From: a virus
Reading direction: 5' to 3' (one strand)
Length of the DNA: 28,950 bases
Virus record (IMG/VR): IMGVR_UViG_3300012351_000024
Span: 1-28,950 of that record
Shown piece by piece: positions 1 through 8,034 of this stretch. Every line of letters begins with the position of its first letter. Within the stretch, counting starts at the first letter, position 1. The position numbers and the translations under genes are program-made. The notes under the pieces are model-generated. The model was not told the origin of the DNA and did no database searches. It was given only the letters and a program-made list of their open reading frames with translations.

Positions 1-867
1 GCCGAAGAAGTGATCCAGGCCGTAGTTGACGGCATAAATCGATGTATAGGTGCCGCCCGTATCGGCCAGACCCGTCGCCAGTTCCGTATTGGTGATAATG
101 CGCGTGGACTGGTCGGCTTTGTAGCCAATATCGCGGATGGTCGCGCCCTTATACTGCTGAATCTTGCGGTTGAACTGGTCCTGGGTGATATCGAAACCGC
201 CGCTTGTGCCCATCAGGCGGATGAGGAAGGGAATACGGCGCATGAGGACCTCATTCATGTACAGCGTTACACCTTCACCGCTTGGCGAGTCTACCGACCA
301 CAACAGTTGATCGAGAAACTCAAGCAGCGTGTTGGCCGTGGCCTGGGTTGCGCCTGCCTGGGTGAGTAGGGTACCAGCGCCGTCAATCTTGTTTTCAGGT
401 CGCACGCCATACGTGCCGCCGTTGAGAATGCGGTACTTGAGACCGACTGGCGCATTGGCGTCACCCGTGACGTGATCGTTGGCGATGAACTTAAAGTTCA
501 TATCGTAGGTAAGTGCCTTCAGATAGGCGCCGACTTGCGCCGAGCGTGGGTCCACAATGGCGTTCTCTTCGCGCACAAGAAGCTTATCAATGTCGATATA
601 GTTGGTCAGCGCAAAGACTTGCTCCTGGTAGGCGGAAGGCGTGCCTTTGGTGGTGACGCCTTCCGCGTTGAGTGGGCGCCAACTGACCGTCGGCAGGTTG
701 CCTTCAAAGCGCACGCCGGAGGCGACCAGGCTGGCCTTGTTGATGAGCGGCACATCTTGCATGATATTGCCGCTCTGGATGAGGGAATAGGTCACATTTC
801 GCACAAGGGGACTATTGCTATTCAACGCATAGTCGGCGAGATTGACCGCGTTGGCGGATACTGCCAT
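1..867 (-). CDS. Major capsid protein, C-terminus beyond window
   Basis: The reverse complement encodes at least 289 residues beginning MAVSANAVNLADYALNSN, open to the window edge. The ATG at 867 follows an AAGGACAAGACGAC ribosome site. The protein begins with a stretch about freeing from a native state (NPLVRNVTYSLI-type text, then QDVPLINKASLVASGVRFEG) and continues with NYIDIDKLLVREENA and a GFDITQDQFNRKIQQYKG segment. This layout is typical of HK97-fold major capsid proteins in portal/scaffold-type phages. It lies directly downstream of the scaffold gene, the usual order for coat genes. It would form the icosahedral shell. Family recognition is from sequence style and gene order; the C-terminal half of the fold is not visible. 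Confidence 0.82.
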   Translation of the reverse strand, partial: MAVSANAVNLADYALNSNSPLVRNVTYSLIQSGNIMQDVPLINKASLVASGVRFEGNLPTVSWRPLNAEGVTTKGTPSAYQEQVFALTNYIDIDKLLVREENAIVDPRSAQVGAYLKALTYDMNFKFIANDHVTGDANAPVGLKYRILNGGTYGVRPENKIDGAGTLLTQAGATQATANTLLEFLDQLLWSVDSPSGEGVTLYMNEVLMRRIPFLIRLMGTSGGFDITQDQFNRKIQQYKGATIRDIGYKADQSTRIITNTELATGLADTGGTYTSIYAVNYGLDHFFG

Positions 868-943
868 GTCGTCTTGTCCTTCCCCGCTTGTAGAGAGCGG
901 TCAAAAGGTAGTGTTTTTATGTACTTGCGTTATTGAGCGTCGG

Positions 944-1606
944 TTAGCGCGACCACTGCACTTCTTGCCAACTTGGCGGCTGGCCCGTCGGATTGGTCGT
1001 GCGTGCAAAGCTACTGCGCCCGGCGTTATCTGGATTCATCGCAGGCACGGCAGGAGCAGTAGGCGCAGGCGCGGTCTGTGCTGGCGGCGTGGAAGGTTCA
1101 GCGGGTTTGACAAGATAGGGATTGCCCTTGATGAGTTCATCAAGAACGGCTTCCAGGTTGGTCGGTTCCCCGTCTTTGTCGTATTCCAGCTTGCGCTCCA
1201 CGACCGGCGCAATCAGTTCAGGATTGATAATGCCCTTATCCTTCGCCAACAGTTTGACTTGTGCCATGACGAGTTGCTGTTGTTGCTGCTTGATACGGGC
1301 TTCTGCGTCCTGGTGCTGTTTCTTGACACGCTCTATCTCTGAACGTTCCGCGTCTTCCGCCGCTTGCTTTAATGCTTCGCGCTCTTTCTCTGCTTTTTCA
1401 TAGGCAGAGAGTTTCTTACGGTGGCGTTCCACTTCCTCCGTGGCATTTTTATGGGAATGTTCGAGATCGCTTATCCTCTTGAGCAACTCCTCAGTTGTCA
1501 GAGCAGGCGTAGTAGCAGGCGTCGCGCCTGACTGCGCAGGGGTACCCGTCGCGGGCTCTGGTGTGGGCGTCGCGCCCGTTCCAGGGGAGGTATTTGGTTC
1601 TGACAT
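944..1606 (-). CDS. Capsid scaffold protein
   Basis: This gene encodes 220 residues. Residues 1-38 are Pro/Thr/Ala-rich, about 40-125 form a long charged coiled coil (LLKRISDLEHSHKN through the KQQQQQ run), and the tail is again Pro/Ala-rich. That composition and the position between portal-side genes and the capsid gene are characteristic of phage scaffolding proteins (Gp20-like), which guide coat assembly and then leave the procapsid. The ATG at 1606 has only a weak ribosome site (AGAAAG, 13 bases upstream), and a promoter -10 box sits one base before it, so expression of this gene and of the capsid gene may be unequal. No internal ATG offers a better start. Confidence 0.8.
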   Translation of the reverse strand: MSEPNTSPGTGATPTPEPATGTPAQSGATPATTPALTTEELLKRISDLEHSHKNATEEVERHRKKLSAYEKAEKEREALKQAAEDAERSEIERVKKQHQDAEARIKQQQQQLVMAQVKLLAKDKGIINPELIAPVVERKLEYDKDGEPTNLEAVLDELIKGNPYLVKPAEPSTPPAQTAPAPTAPAVPAMNPDNAGRSSFARTTNPTGQPPSWQEVQWSR

Positions 1607-1607
1607 T

Positions 1608-1637
1608 AGTATAGCTTGCTTTCTACTATATTGTCAA
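1608..1637 (-). promoter_or_regulatory. Sigma-70-like promoter at scaffold start
   Basis: On the minus strand TTGACA (1637-1632) and TATACT (1613-1608) are 18 bases apart. The -10 box ends one base before the scaffold ATG, so a transcript from it would start inside the scaffold gene and could serve mainly the capsid gene. It may be chance. Confidence 0.4.
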
Positions 1638-1646
1638 GACATCGAT

Positions 1647-1727
1647 TCATCCTGACAAAGTGACAACATTACGTAGATGTGGTATAAAGCGGCCGTTAGT
1701 CGGGTGTCGCGGTTGTGCTCGTTTCAT
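1647..1727 (-). CDS. Predicted 26-residue peptide
   Basis: A short frame, MKRAQPRHPTNGRF and onward, starts at an ATG preceded by AAGGTGAGCTAACC, a good ribosome site that lies inside the end of the upstream 48-residue gene. The peptide is basic (several Arg and Lys) and has no recognisable motif. The support is the ribosome site and the tight spacing in the late operon; a chance frame of this length is quite possible. Confidence 0.35.
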   Translation of the reverse strand: MKRAQPRHPTNGRFIPHLRNVVTLSG

Positions 1728-1729
1728 GG

Positions 1730-1876
1730 TTAGCTCACCTTCCATCGTGGATCACGGTTCGTATGGTTGTGGTCAATCATCGTTTGAAATGCCCATGACC
1801 ATAATCGACCGCGCTGACGCAGGTCATGTGAACTGAAGAAGTTACACACAAATCTTGCTATGCGATATTTCAGCAT
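1730..1876 (-). CDS. Small basic late-operon protein
   Basis: This frame encodes 48 residues, MLKYRIARFVCNFFSSHDLR then a Trp- and His-containing basic tail ending DPRWKVS. The ATG at 1876 lies three bases after the stop of the preceding gene, with AAAGGA 12-17 bases upstream. It fills most of the otherwise empty gap before the scaffold gene. No family is recognised. The aromatic and basic composition would suit a nucleic-acid or structural partner, but that is speculation. Confidence 0.5.
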   Translation of the reverse strand: MLKYRIARFVCNFFSSHDLRQRGRLWSWAFQTMIDHNHTNRDPRWKVS

Positions 1877-1878
1877 GC

Positions 1879-2289
1879 TTATAATAGTCCTTTCATGTGC
1901 GCTATTTCTGCGTTCGCTTCCGCCGTGTGTATACGTTCACGCTTTACCGCTTCCTCTACAGGCTCATAAGTAGCCTGGAAAATCGCATCTTTGCACGGAT
2001 ATTTTTCATTGGCTATTCCTGTGATAATCCAGTCACCGGGGCAAACGATGTGACCGCCTTCGAGGGTATCAATCCAGCCGTGAACATGCATCATCTTTCC
2101 GCACTTCTCGCATGAACGATCACCTGAGTCTTGAGGGTGACGGTAATACCGAACAATCTTCCCTTCAGTCAGAAAAGAACCGCTCCCATCGGTATAGTCA
2201 AACTGCTGACAGTCATCTTGTGAATGATCACCATTTTTAAACCACTGTTCAGCCTCGATAATAATTGGCTTCTTTTTGTACTTTGCCAT
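1879..2289 (-). CDS. Phage protein of the PGDWI type
   Basis: The product is 136 residues starting MAKYKKKPIIIEAEQWF; this start was preferred over an in-frame upstream one because AAAGGACTATAGC precedes it and it follows the upstream stop by one base. The C-terminal half carries HGWIDTLEGGHIVCPGDWII followed by a NEKYPCKDAIFQATYE tail. Small proteins with this opening (KKKP.V.EA.QW) and this ending (PGDWI.G..GE.YPC....F..TYE) are widespread in tailed phages and prophages, with no established function. A CEKC pair near residue 80 could bind a metal. It is co-transcribed with the head genes. Confidence 0.8.
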   Translation of the reverse strand: MAKYKKKPIIIEAEQWFKNGDHSQDDCQQFDYTDGSGSFLTEGKIVRYYRHPQDSGDRSCEKCGKMMHVHGWIDTLEGGHIVCPGDWIITGIANEKYPCKDAIFQATYEPVEEAVKRERIHTAEANAEIAHMKGLL

Positions 2290-2290
2290 G

Positions 2291-2533
2291 CTATAGTCCT
2301 TTCGAGCGTGCGATTTCTTGTCCGTTCGCATCACGGATTATGTGTGGATGCGAGAGTTGCCACTTCGCACGCTCAAGTCCTATCACATTCTGCACATGTT
2401 CATTGATACCCTGAAGCAATGCTTTTGCTACTTTGTCAGCTTCAGCGCTGTCAAACTCACCTTTAGGCCGTTCTTTCCAACACATCGAAGCATGACCTAT
2501 TGAGATATAAACCAACTCTTCTAATTTATCCAT
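2291..2533 (-). CDS. Small phage protein, function unknown
   Basis: This encodes 80 residues beginning MDKLEELVYISIGHASMCWK and rich in charged helices (SAEADKVAKALLQGINEHVQ). The text around residues 10-30 resembles small phage proteins that monitor or bind other late products, but I cannot name a family. Its ATG overlaps the last eight bases of the glycosyltransferase gene, and its stop is one base before the next start, so it is translationally coupled within the late operon. Confidence 0.68.
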   Translation of the reverse strand: MDKLEELVYISIGHASMCWKERPKGEFDSAEADKVAKALLQGINEHVQNVIGLERAKWQLSHPHIIRDANGQEIARSKGL

Positions 2534-3236
2534 GCTCTAGTTCCTTTCTCAGTTGCGCGTAAAATGCCCGGTCTTCATTAAACATAAAGTCGGAAAGCCG
2601 CTCCTCGCGCCAACCCTCGCCTTGCATGGTGATATCCGCCGTGTCATTGCCACCGTGCCTAATACAGATATAGCTGAACGGGTCTACCAGGCGAGCGAGT
2701 TTGGCACCCTTCGCAATCAGGCCACACAGGAAGCGCGCATCCTCACCGACGTTGGTGGAGGGGTAGTACTGGCCGTCTTGCCACAGAGACGCCCGGTACA
2801 TGAGCGTGCCACCGCGTACACTCTCTGCAAAGAGGAAAGCGTGCAGCCACTCAGCGCACTCCCATAGGCGCATATCGCGAATATCCAGAAGATGCGACAT
2901 GCGAAAAGCACTGACCTGAGCCTGCCCTGCCAGGAGAGGCTTCACCTGCGTTGATAAGCGTTTCGGCCCGTAGTAGTCGTCATCGTCCCAGTGACAAATC
3001 ACCTCTCCCTTAGCCAGCGAGACCGCGATGTTGCGCTTCATACCAAGCGTACAGCGTTCTGAGAGCATGATGTAAGTGATAGGCAGGTGAGTTGGAAGCA
3101 GGTCAATGATCGTGTCCGTCCCGTCATCGACGATCACCAACTCTTTGTACGGGTAGTCCTGCCGCTCGAAGTACGAGAGTGCCTGCGGGATAAACTCGCG
3201 CCGGTTGTAGGTCGGCATGATGGCTGAGATGAGCAT
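2526..3236 (-). CDS. Family 2 glycosyltransferase
   Basis: The 236-residue product opens MLISAIMPTYNRREFIPQAL and shows the GT-A fold signatures: VDDG at residues 36-39 for nucleotide binding and HWDDDDYY at 82-89, containing the DXD metal/sugar-nucleotide site. A GED segment near residue 165 fits the catalytic-base region of inverting GT2 enzymes. It should transfer a sugar from a nucleotide donor. It sits inside the head operon (start overlaps the preceding stop as TAATG), so a virion protein, the phage DNA or a host surface glycan are possible acceptors; which one cannot be told from sequence. The enzyme class is secure. Confidence 0.88.
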   Translation of the reverse strand: MLISAIMPTYNRREFIPQALSYFERQDYPYKELVIVDDGTDTIIDLLPTHLPITYIMLSERCTLGMKRNIAVSLAKGEVICHWDDDDYYGPKRLSTQVKPLLAGQAQVSAFRMSHLLDIRDMRLWECAEWLHAFLFAESVRGGTLMYRASLWQDGQYYPSTNVGEDARFLCGLIAKGAKLARLVDPFSYICIRHGGNDTADITMQGEGWREERLSDFMFNEDRAFYAQLRKELEHG

Positions 3237-3463
3237 TAGTCCTCTTCCTCACGCTGGTATTCTTCGCGTCCAATCTCACCAAGAGCGTCTTTAAGTGCGA
3301 TTCCGGCATTGACTACGCTCATTGAAGCTTTGCCTACCTCTTTCCTGCCAGTCGTGCCCTCATCCATACGCTTCATGAGATTTCCAATATCAGTATTGAT
3401 ATTGCGCAACTCTTTGCGTAGTGCCCTAATAAGCTCCACATTCTTTTGCTGAGCTGGTGTCAT
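3236..3463 (-). CDS. Small helical head-operon protein
   Basis: The 75-residue product begins MTPAQQKNVELIRALRKELR and is largely helical with heptad-like spacing, then a Gly-containing hinge (DEGTTGRKEVGKAS) and a second helix, ending in an acidic REEYQREEED tail. It is coupled on both sides: ATGA overlap with the upstream gene and TAATG overlap with the glycosyltransferase. No named family is recognised; a small structural or accessory head protein is the simplest guess. Confidence 0.65.
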   Translation of the reverse strand: MTPAQQKNVELIRALRKELRNINTDIGNLMKRMDEGTTGRKEVGKASMSVVNAGIALKDALGEIGREEYQREEED

Positions 3464-4236
3464 CTCTCTCCTTTGGCTGCCGTTTCTGGCTGCCAGTTCT
3501 TGCCACCGTAGCGCTCACGTCGCTTATTTACCCTCGTAGTAGCATCTTGTACCGCTTCCTCAACAGTACCTGCCGATGTGCCGATGGACATATAGGCATC
3601 CTCATCACAATCCCAACTACTTTCCCCCTTCCCAGGAATGGGAATGCCACCTTCAATATCGACATCAGCGCCGGTTTGCGACTTCGGCCAGGGAAGCCGT
3701 GGCCGTTTCCAGGTCTGCGTAAAGAAGGTCACCGTTGCTGGATAGTCGCCTTCAGGCATGGGAATAACGGTAGGAATGGGCTTGAAGGCGACTTTGGTGT
3801 ATGTGTTCCGACCAAAGAGGAAATCGGGAATAGCGAAGTAGCCATGCCGCCATCGTGGAACACGCGGAGCCCACCCGGTATCGTCATTCCAGATATCCCA
3901 GGAAAACGACCAGTGAAAGAGACTCCATCCAATTTTGCGCGGGTAATATGGTTTCATGACGGGGAGGCGCGCAAGTAAGCGCGACCCTTCGATATGCACC
4001 CATAGCGCGAACAGCCCACAGGCGAAGGACATCATTATCTGATGGTCGCCGCCGTTGAACTCAATATAGCCATGCAGATGCGTTGTCGGTATTGACCAAT
4101 CCGCGCCAAGGACTACACGGCTCTTACGATGATGAATCCATCCACGCCCGTAGAGCAACTTCCCGCGTACATGATCCTCTTTCTTCAGGTTTTGCCAATG
4201 CCAAAAGAAACCGGACTCTTCTCCCTTTCGATACAT
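3460..4236 (-). CDS. Trp-rich phage protein, function unknown
   Basis: The product is 258 residues starting MYRKGEESGFFWHWQNLKKE. The start at 4236 was chosen because GAAGGGA lies just upstream and the previous gene ends two bases before. It is unusually rich in Trp, His and Tyr (FHWSFSWDIWNDDTGWAP), with an HHRKSR segment near residue 40 and a C-terminal helix (TVEEAVQDATTRVNKRRERY). The middle reads like a beta-rich fold. It stands between the portal-side genes and the glycosyltransferase. I do not recognise a characterised family. Confidence 0.72.
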   Translation of the reverse strand: MYRKGEESGFFWHWQNLKKEDHVRGKLLYGRGWIHHRKSRVVLGADWSIPTTHLHGYIEFNGGDHQIMMSFACGLFALWVHIEGSRLLARLPVMKPYYPRKIGWSLFHWSFSWDIWNDDTGWAPRVPRWRHGYFAIPDFLFGRNTYTKVAFKPIPTVIPMPEGDYPATVTFFTQTWKRPRLPWPKSQTGADVDIEGGIPIPGKGESSWDCDEDAYMSIGTSAGTVEEAVQDATTRVNKRRERYGGKNWQPETAAKGER

Positions 4237-4237
4237 A

Positions 4238-4420
4238 CTATCCCTTCCCCTTCTTGCCGCCATGATAATTGGCTTGTCCCGGCGCGGCCTTCTTCTTCCT
4301 GGCAATTGCGCCAATCACGCCACCTGGCACGCCCTTTGCTTTCAGTTGCGCGGCACGTCCACCATGCCCGAGTTTGTTCGATTTCCCCTTGAATGTGCCA
4401 GTTTTCTTCGTGTCAGCCAT
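4238..4420 (-). CDS. Small Lys/Gly-rich phage protein
   Basis: The 60-residue product starts MADTKKTGTFKGKSNKLGHG, using the ATG at 4420 with GGAAAGGAG 10-18 bases upstream. It continues with GGRAAQLKAKGVPGGVIGAI and ends AAPGQANYHGGKKGKG. Short proteins with this KLGHGGRAAQLKAKG...APGQANYHGGKK pattern occur beside portal genes in many tailed phages and are usually left uncharacterised. High positive charge suggests contact with DNA or with acidic head proteins. Confidence 0.75.
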   Translation of the reverse strand: MADTKKTGTFKGKSNKLGHGGRAAQLKAKGVPGGVIGAIARKKKAAPGQANYHGGKKGKG

Positions 4421-4443
4421 TGGTGCTCGGCTCCTTTCCTTTC

Positions 4444-4683
4444 TTATCGTCTCGTATGCTCTGCCAGCCACTGCTGCTTATAACTGATCTCATCCGCTAC
4501 GATCTGGCGTTTCTCCAATAACTCGGCGATCACATCGCCAAAGACGGCCAGCGGGTCATCATCATCTGGCAGCAGGTCAAGATGCTCCTTGACCGCGCGC
4601 AATCGCCTGAAGGCCAACTCCATCTCATCCTGAGTATGCGCGCGTGGGATCGCTTTCTGTTGTGGTTGGCTTGACTTGACCAT
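4444..4683 (-). CDS. Small acidic phage protein
   Basis: The product has 79 residues from MVKSSQPQQKAIPRAHTQDE. An in-frame GTG at 4707 would add eight residues, but the ATG at 4683 has AGGAG five bases upstream and is preferred. The body is helical (MELAFRRLRAVKEHLDLLPD, then an acidic DDDDPLAVFGDVIAELLEKR) and ends basic. It follows the portal gene after about 40 bases. No family is recognised. Confidence 0.62.
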   Translation of the reverse strand: MVKSSQPQQKAIPRAHTQDEMELAFRRLRAVKEHLDLLPDDDDPLAVFGDVIAELLEKRQIVADEISYKQQWLAEHTRR

Positions 4684-4724
4684 GGGTACTCCTTTCTGCG
4701 TAGACACTGAAGTTCAGCACTCAA

Positions 4725-6251
4725 TCATGGCTTGCCTCCCTGCTGTGGCGCTGCTTGCGGTGCAGGCGTGCCAGGAATAGGGTATTTTTGGCCTGGCAGC
4801 GCGGGCGCGCCTAGTTGGGCCGGTGGGAACGTGTCCGCCATGGCCTGCGCTTTCGCTAGTTTTCTCGCATCCTCTGCATCCGAGAGTCGGGCTTCTTCAT
4901 CAGGATCATAGCCAAGTTCTCTTTGCAACGTTGTTTCTGAAATGTTGAGTTCCCTCTTGCTAATCGCTGTCTGCACTGAAGAAAGATCATCATGCGGGAG
5001 AGGCGATTGCCATGCCAGGGTAATATCAATATTCGCTGAGAAGCCCGCGAGAACAAGCAAAGCCTTGCTTACTTCGATAATGAGATTGCCATAAAGTTGC
5101 TGTTTTTTCTCAATCAGCTTCAACAGCGACATGAACAGCAGTTCTATGGCAATGCCGCTGAGATTGCCGCGTGGCATGGTGGCAATGCGCCCGGTAGCGA
5201 CGCCCGGCACGCTCGACCGCTCGTCCATCGAAGAGCGCAAGTCGGCCGCCACTTTCAGCATGTTGGCGATATCGGTCGTGAAGTTGACCGCGACGATCTT
5301 GCCGTCCAGGGTCGGCAGGTTGGTAATGGTGCCGGGAGCCCGATCTATGCGTGTATTGCCCATGCCCACGCTATAGATAAGCGGGTTGCCCAGGATCTTG
5401 CCCGTTCTGTTGATACAGGACATGACCAAATTGAGCGCGTTGTTCAGGCCGATCAGGTCTGCCGTGACGTCAGGCGTGGCCCAAAACTTGTTGGGCCGGG
5501 GCAGGTTCTTACAACTGAAGAGCGGTGCGAAAGGATAGGGCCAGATGTAGGGCGCGCCCGCCGGTGTCCAATTGCTATTCTTTGGTTGCATACCAGGACT
5601 ACCAACCTGCGTCCAATGCTGGATACGCCACGTGTCGTCATCGTCTGCCATGTCACGCGAGGCGTTGCCGTCCGGGTCAATGCGCGTGATCTCTTCACGG
5701 TAGTAGACCTGTAGCGGCCGACCGTTGTCCTGTTTGGAGGGAGCGCTGTACTGCGTGCAATACAAAAGCACGGTATCGCAGTCCTGCGGCGCGGTCTCGA
5801 CATAGACGATGGAGGGATCAGGAGCGATCAGGCGGTATTTCTTCTTCTTTAAAGGATTGCGCGGGTTGTCCTTCGAGGGCACAATACGCATAAAGCCCCG
5901 GCCCGCTATAGAGCCGTTCATACCCACATCTTGCAAGAGTGGCAGGCGGGTTTCCTTCTTGCCCCACACCGTATTGAGAAAGTCCTGAGCGGCTTGTGGC
6001 GCGCCCGCCTCTACGCTGATTTCCAGTTCCTTGCCGAAGAGGAAGTCATCGATGGTGTTAACGACGGGCGCGCAACAATTGTCGAGGATATTGTCGTCGG
6101 CCTCGTCCTCCATCGGTTTAAGCGGCTTGGGCAGGTCACCGTCGTATGCTTGCCAGGCGTCGGCAATGCGCTTCTGCCTCTCCCTATCCTCATCCGTGAT
6201 TTCGTATTGTGGTTGAGCCTGAACTTCAACCAGCGTAGGGGTCTGTGTCAT
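4725..6251 (-). CDS. Portal protein, SPP1 gp6-like
   Basis: The product has 508 residues. The N-terminal half shows the portal pattern: a helical start (EDRERQKRIADAWQAYDGDL), then NILDNCCAPVVNTIDDFLFG, the KDVGMNGSIAGRGFMRI-like core and a LIAPDPSIVYV wing strand. A long helix region (LIEKKQQLYGNLIIEVSKAL) and SPLPHDDLSSVQTAISKREL correspond to the C-terminal stem and crown; the tail is Pro/Ala-rich. Portal rings form the DNA channel at one capsid vertex and dock the terminase, whose genes are immediately upstream. Length matches the family (about 450-550). Identification is strong. Confidence 0.9.
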   Translation of the reverse strand: MTQTPTLVEVQAQPQYEITDEDRERQKRIADAWQAYDGDLPKPLKPMEDEADDNILDNCCAPVVNTIDDFLFGKELEISVEAGAPQAAQDFLNTVWGKKETRLPLLQDVGMNGSIAGRGFMRIVPSKDNPRNPLKKKKYRLIAPDPSIVYVETAPQDCDTVLLYCTQYSAPSKQDNGRPLQVYYREEITRIDPDGNASRDMADDDDTWRIQHWTQVGSPGMQPKNSNWTPAGAPYIWPYPFAPLFSCKNLPRPNKFWATPDVTADLIGLNNALNLVMSCINRTGKILGNPLIYSVGMGNTRIDRAPGTITNLPTLDGKIVAVNFTTDIANMLKVAADLRSSMDERSSVPGVATGRIATMPRGNLSGIAIELLFMSLLKLIEKKQQLYGNLIIEVSKALLVLAGFSANIDITLAWQSPLPHDDLSSVQTAISKRELNISETTLQRELGYDPDEEARLSDAEDARKLAKAQAMADTFPPAQLGAPALPGQKYPIPGTPAPQAAPQQGGKP

Positions 6252-6260
6252 AGCGACTCC

Positions 6261-6503
6261 TTAGAATATCCTCTGGCTATAACTCACCGTTGACGGGCTA
6301 GCGGTCACTGTCTGATAGACCTCAGCCTGGAAGCGGAACTGGATGCGCAGATGTGGGTAGTGCAACTGGAAATCATTGCTTGCTCGCATCAAGAGTTGCA
6401 CCATACGCTCCTGCATGGCGTGGAACTCCTCTCGCTCGCGCTTGTCCAGCTTGTCGAAGTCCCCAGCAGGGAGCATCGCGGTCGTATCCTGCGTAACATC
6501 CAT
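6261..6503 (-). CDS. Small protein between terminase and portal
   Basis: This encodes 80 residues starting MDVTQDTTAMLPAGDFDKLD, with a predicted amphipathic helix (KREREEFHAMQERMVQLLMR) followed by an aromatic beta-type segment (LHYPHLRIQFRFQAEVYQTV). The ATG at 6503 comes directly after the terminase-nuclease TGA; a TTG at 6509 is the only alternative and overlaps that stop. No family is recognised. Confidence 0.62.
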   Translation of the reverse strand: MDVTQDTTAMLPAGDFDKLDKREREEFHAMQERMVQLLMRASNDFQLHYPHLRIQFRFQAEVYQTVTASPSTVSYSQRIF

Positions 6504-6505
6504 AA

Positions 6506-7294
6506 TCAATACACCCTTTTCGAGTACGTAACTCTTTCATCGAACGGATTTTCCAAAACCGCTAGCGCCATGGCAGTGGCCAGATCGTCATGTTTGCCAG
6601 TGCTTGCGCCATAACTGTCTTTGCCGTCATCCGTTACTTTGATCTCATATACCCGCAATTCCTCAATGGTCGCTTTCATCTCAGCCGTATCCGGGCCATG
6701 CACGCGCCCGCCTTGCAGCAGAGATTGCAGCCTGCTCACAAGGTACGCTTTGGCCAGCACGCCGGTCGAACGGTTGTACTTCTCACCGGCGGAGAAGGTG
6801 ATGGGCTTCAGCAAGAGGCTGCGCATCTCCCCTTGACCCGGTTGAAACGTCCCATCTCTGTTCCAGATCCCATACTTGCGAGTCTCAATTTCCTTCTGTA
6901 AATCTTCGTAGACCGGGCGTCCTACCCCTGTGACATCAATCAGTACACGCACGTCGCGGTCAGCAAAGAGCGGGCTACACAGCATATCCGCGAGATGGAT
7001 CGCTACATCAGGGTAGCCGGTACCTAGCGGCAAGCGGCGGATGTGACGGATCGTGTACTCACTCACCAGAATGGGGTAGACATCTTTGGCCGGGACGAAT
7101 ATACCCATGTCGGTGTAGTGCGACGGCTGTGGCTTCTCTCCATAACGCCACTTGCCGGTGTCATGCTGGCTGACCTCAGCCACAGCAATAGCAGTCGGGT
7201 CGTGGATTTGCCCCACGTCAATCCCGACGCAAACGGGGTTGTAAAGTTGCTTGTGAATTTGATCAAGCACCCAATCACGGGTTACAGTTCCCAT
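6506..7294 (-). CDS. Terminase large subunit, nuclease half
   Basis: The 262-residue product carries the RNase H-fold nuclease of phage terminases: GIDVGQIHDPTAIAV with Asp26, LIDVTGVG with Asp120 and GKHDDLATAMAL with Asp236/237, the expected three acidic metal ligands. It cuts concatemeric DNA to start and end packaging. The ATPase half is encoded by the gene before it, overlapping by 13 bases in the -1 frame, so the usual single protein of about 500 residues is here split in two. The ATG at 7294 has AAGGA nine bases upstream, so independent translation is possible. Confidence 0.86.
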   Translation of the reverse strand: MGTVTRDWVLDQIHKQLYNPVCVGIDVGQIHDPTAIAVAEVSQHDTGKWRYGEKPQPSHYTDMGIFVPAKDVYPILVSEYTIRHIRRLPLGTGYPDVAIHLADMLCSPLFADRDVRVLIDVTGVGRPVYEDLQKEIETRKYGIWNRDGTFQPGQGEMRSLLLKPITFSAGEKYNRSTGVLAKAYLVSRLQSLLQGGRVHGPDTAEMKATIEELRVYEIKVTDDGKDSYGASTGKHDDLATAMALAVLENPFDERVTYSKRVY

Positions 7295-8034
7295 GTGGTG
7301 ATGTCCTTTTTCACGATCCTGTCTATATCTTCACTGCGAAAAGCGGCACCGGCAGCGTCGAGAAACTTGCAATGGTACTCCTGTTCAAAGAAAAATTCTC
7401 CCATGGTTTCCTCCTCTTCTTCTAAGAACTCTTTGCTGATACGCGGACACTCTTCAGCCGGTACTTCGTAGTAATCCCACTGCAAGCGATGCTTCCACGC
7501 TTCCCAGTAAAAGCCGCGTGTACCAAATGGACTCGATAATAAAAGTATGCGCCCGCCAGATACTGCCAGCATGGGCCGGACTGCCATGTAGAGCCCATCT
7601 TCCACCCGGCTGGCCTCATCGATAATCAGCAGTCGCACACCAGAAAACGAGCGTACCGTAGCCTCTTTACCAGGCAGGCTAATGATGCGCGAACTGTTTT
7701 CCAGTTCCAGACGGAGCGCACTCTCAGCCTCCGGTGCAACCGGCCTATCGAGTGCGCGGTAGACATCTAAGCACTTCCTGAACAACTCTTGCGATTGCCG
7801 CTGTGACGGTGACAAGAGCAAGATGGGCGCGCCTGGCTCGTAGATCGCGGTATGCATCGCCAGCGCCGCCGCGACTGTGCTCTTGCCTGATTGCCGCGAA
7901 CAGTTCAGTAGGATACGCTGTGCCTGACTTCTCAACAGGTCGCACTGCCACGGGTCGGGCTCGATACCTGCTGCGCGGGCCATTTGTACCGGGTCCAGGG
8001 CCATAGCCAGGTCAGTTGAGGCCAGCACGCCCAA
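7282..8034 (-). CDS. Terminase large subunit, ATPase half
   Basis: The 250-residue product is the packaging motor domain: Walker A CSRQSGKST at residues 45-53, Walker B LLIIDEAS with the catalytic DE at 139-140, and LLLSSPFGT at 164-172 as the coupling motif. The N-terminus (DPWQCDLLRS) matches the adenine-binding Q-motif region. It ends FLDAAGAAFRSEDIDRIVKK and a stop where single-chain terminases would run on into the nuclease. It overlaps the small-subunit gene by 23 bases. Confidence 0.88.
   Translation of the reverse strand: MGVLASTDLAMALDPVQMARAAGIEPDPWQCDLLRSQAQRILLNCSRQSGKSTVAAALAMHTAIYEPGAPILLLSPSQRQSQELFRKCLDVYRALDRPVAPEAESALRLELENSSRIISLPGKEATVRSFSGVRLLIIDEASRVEDGLYMAVRPMLAVSGGRILLLSSPFGTRGFYWEAWKHRLQWDYYEVPAEECPRISKEFLEEEEETMGEFFFEQEYHCKFLDAAGAAFRSEDIDRIVKKDITTWEL

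Noticed and set aside
472-1403. Several plus-strand open frames
   Set aside because: They lie opposite the capsid and scaffold genes, have no ribosome sites and show the low-complexity text of antisense shadows.
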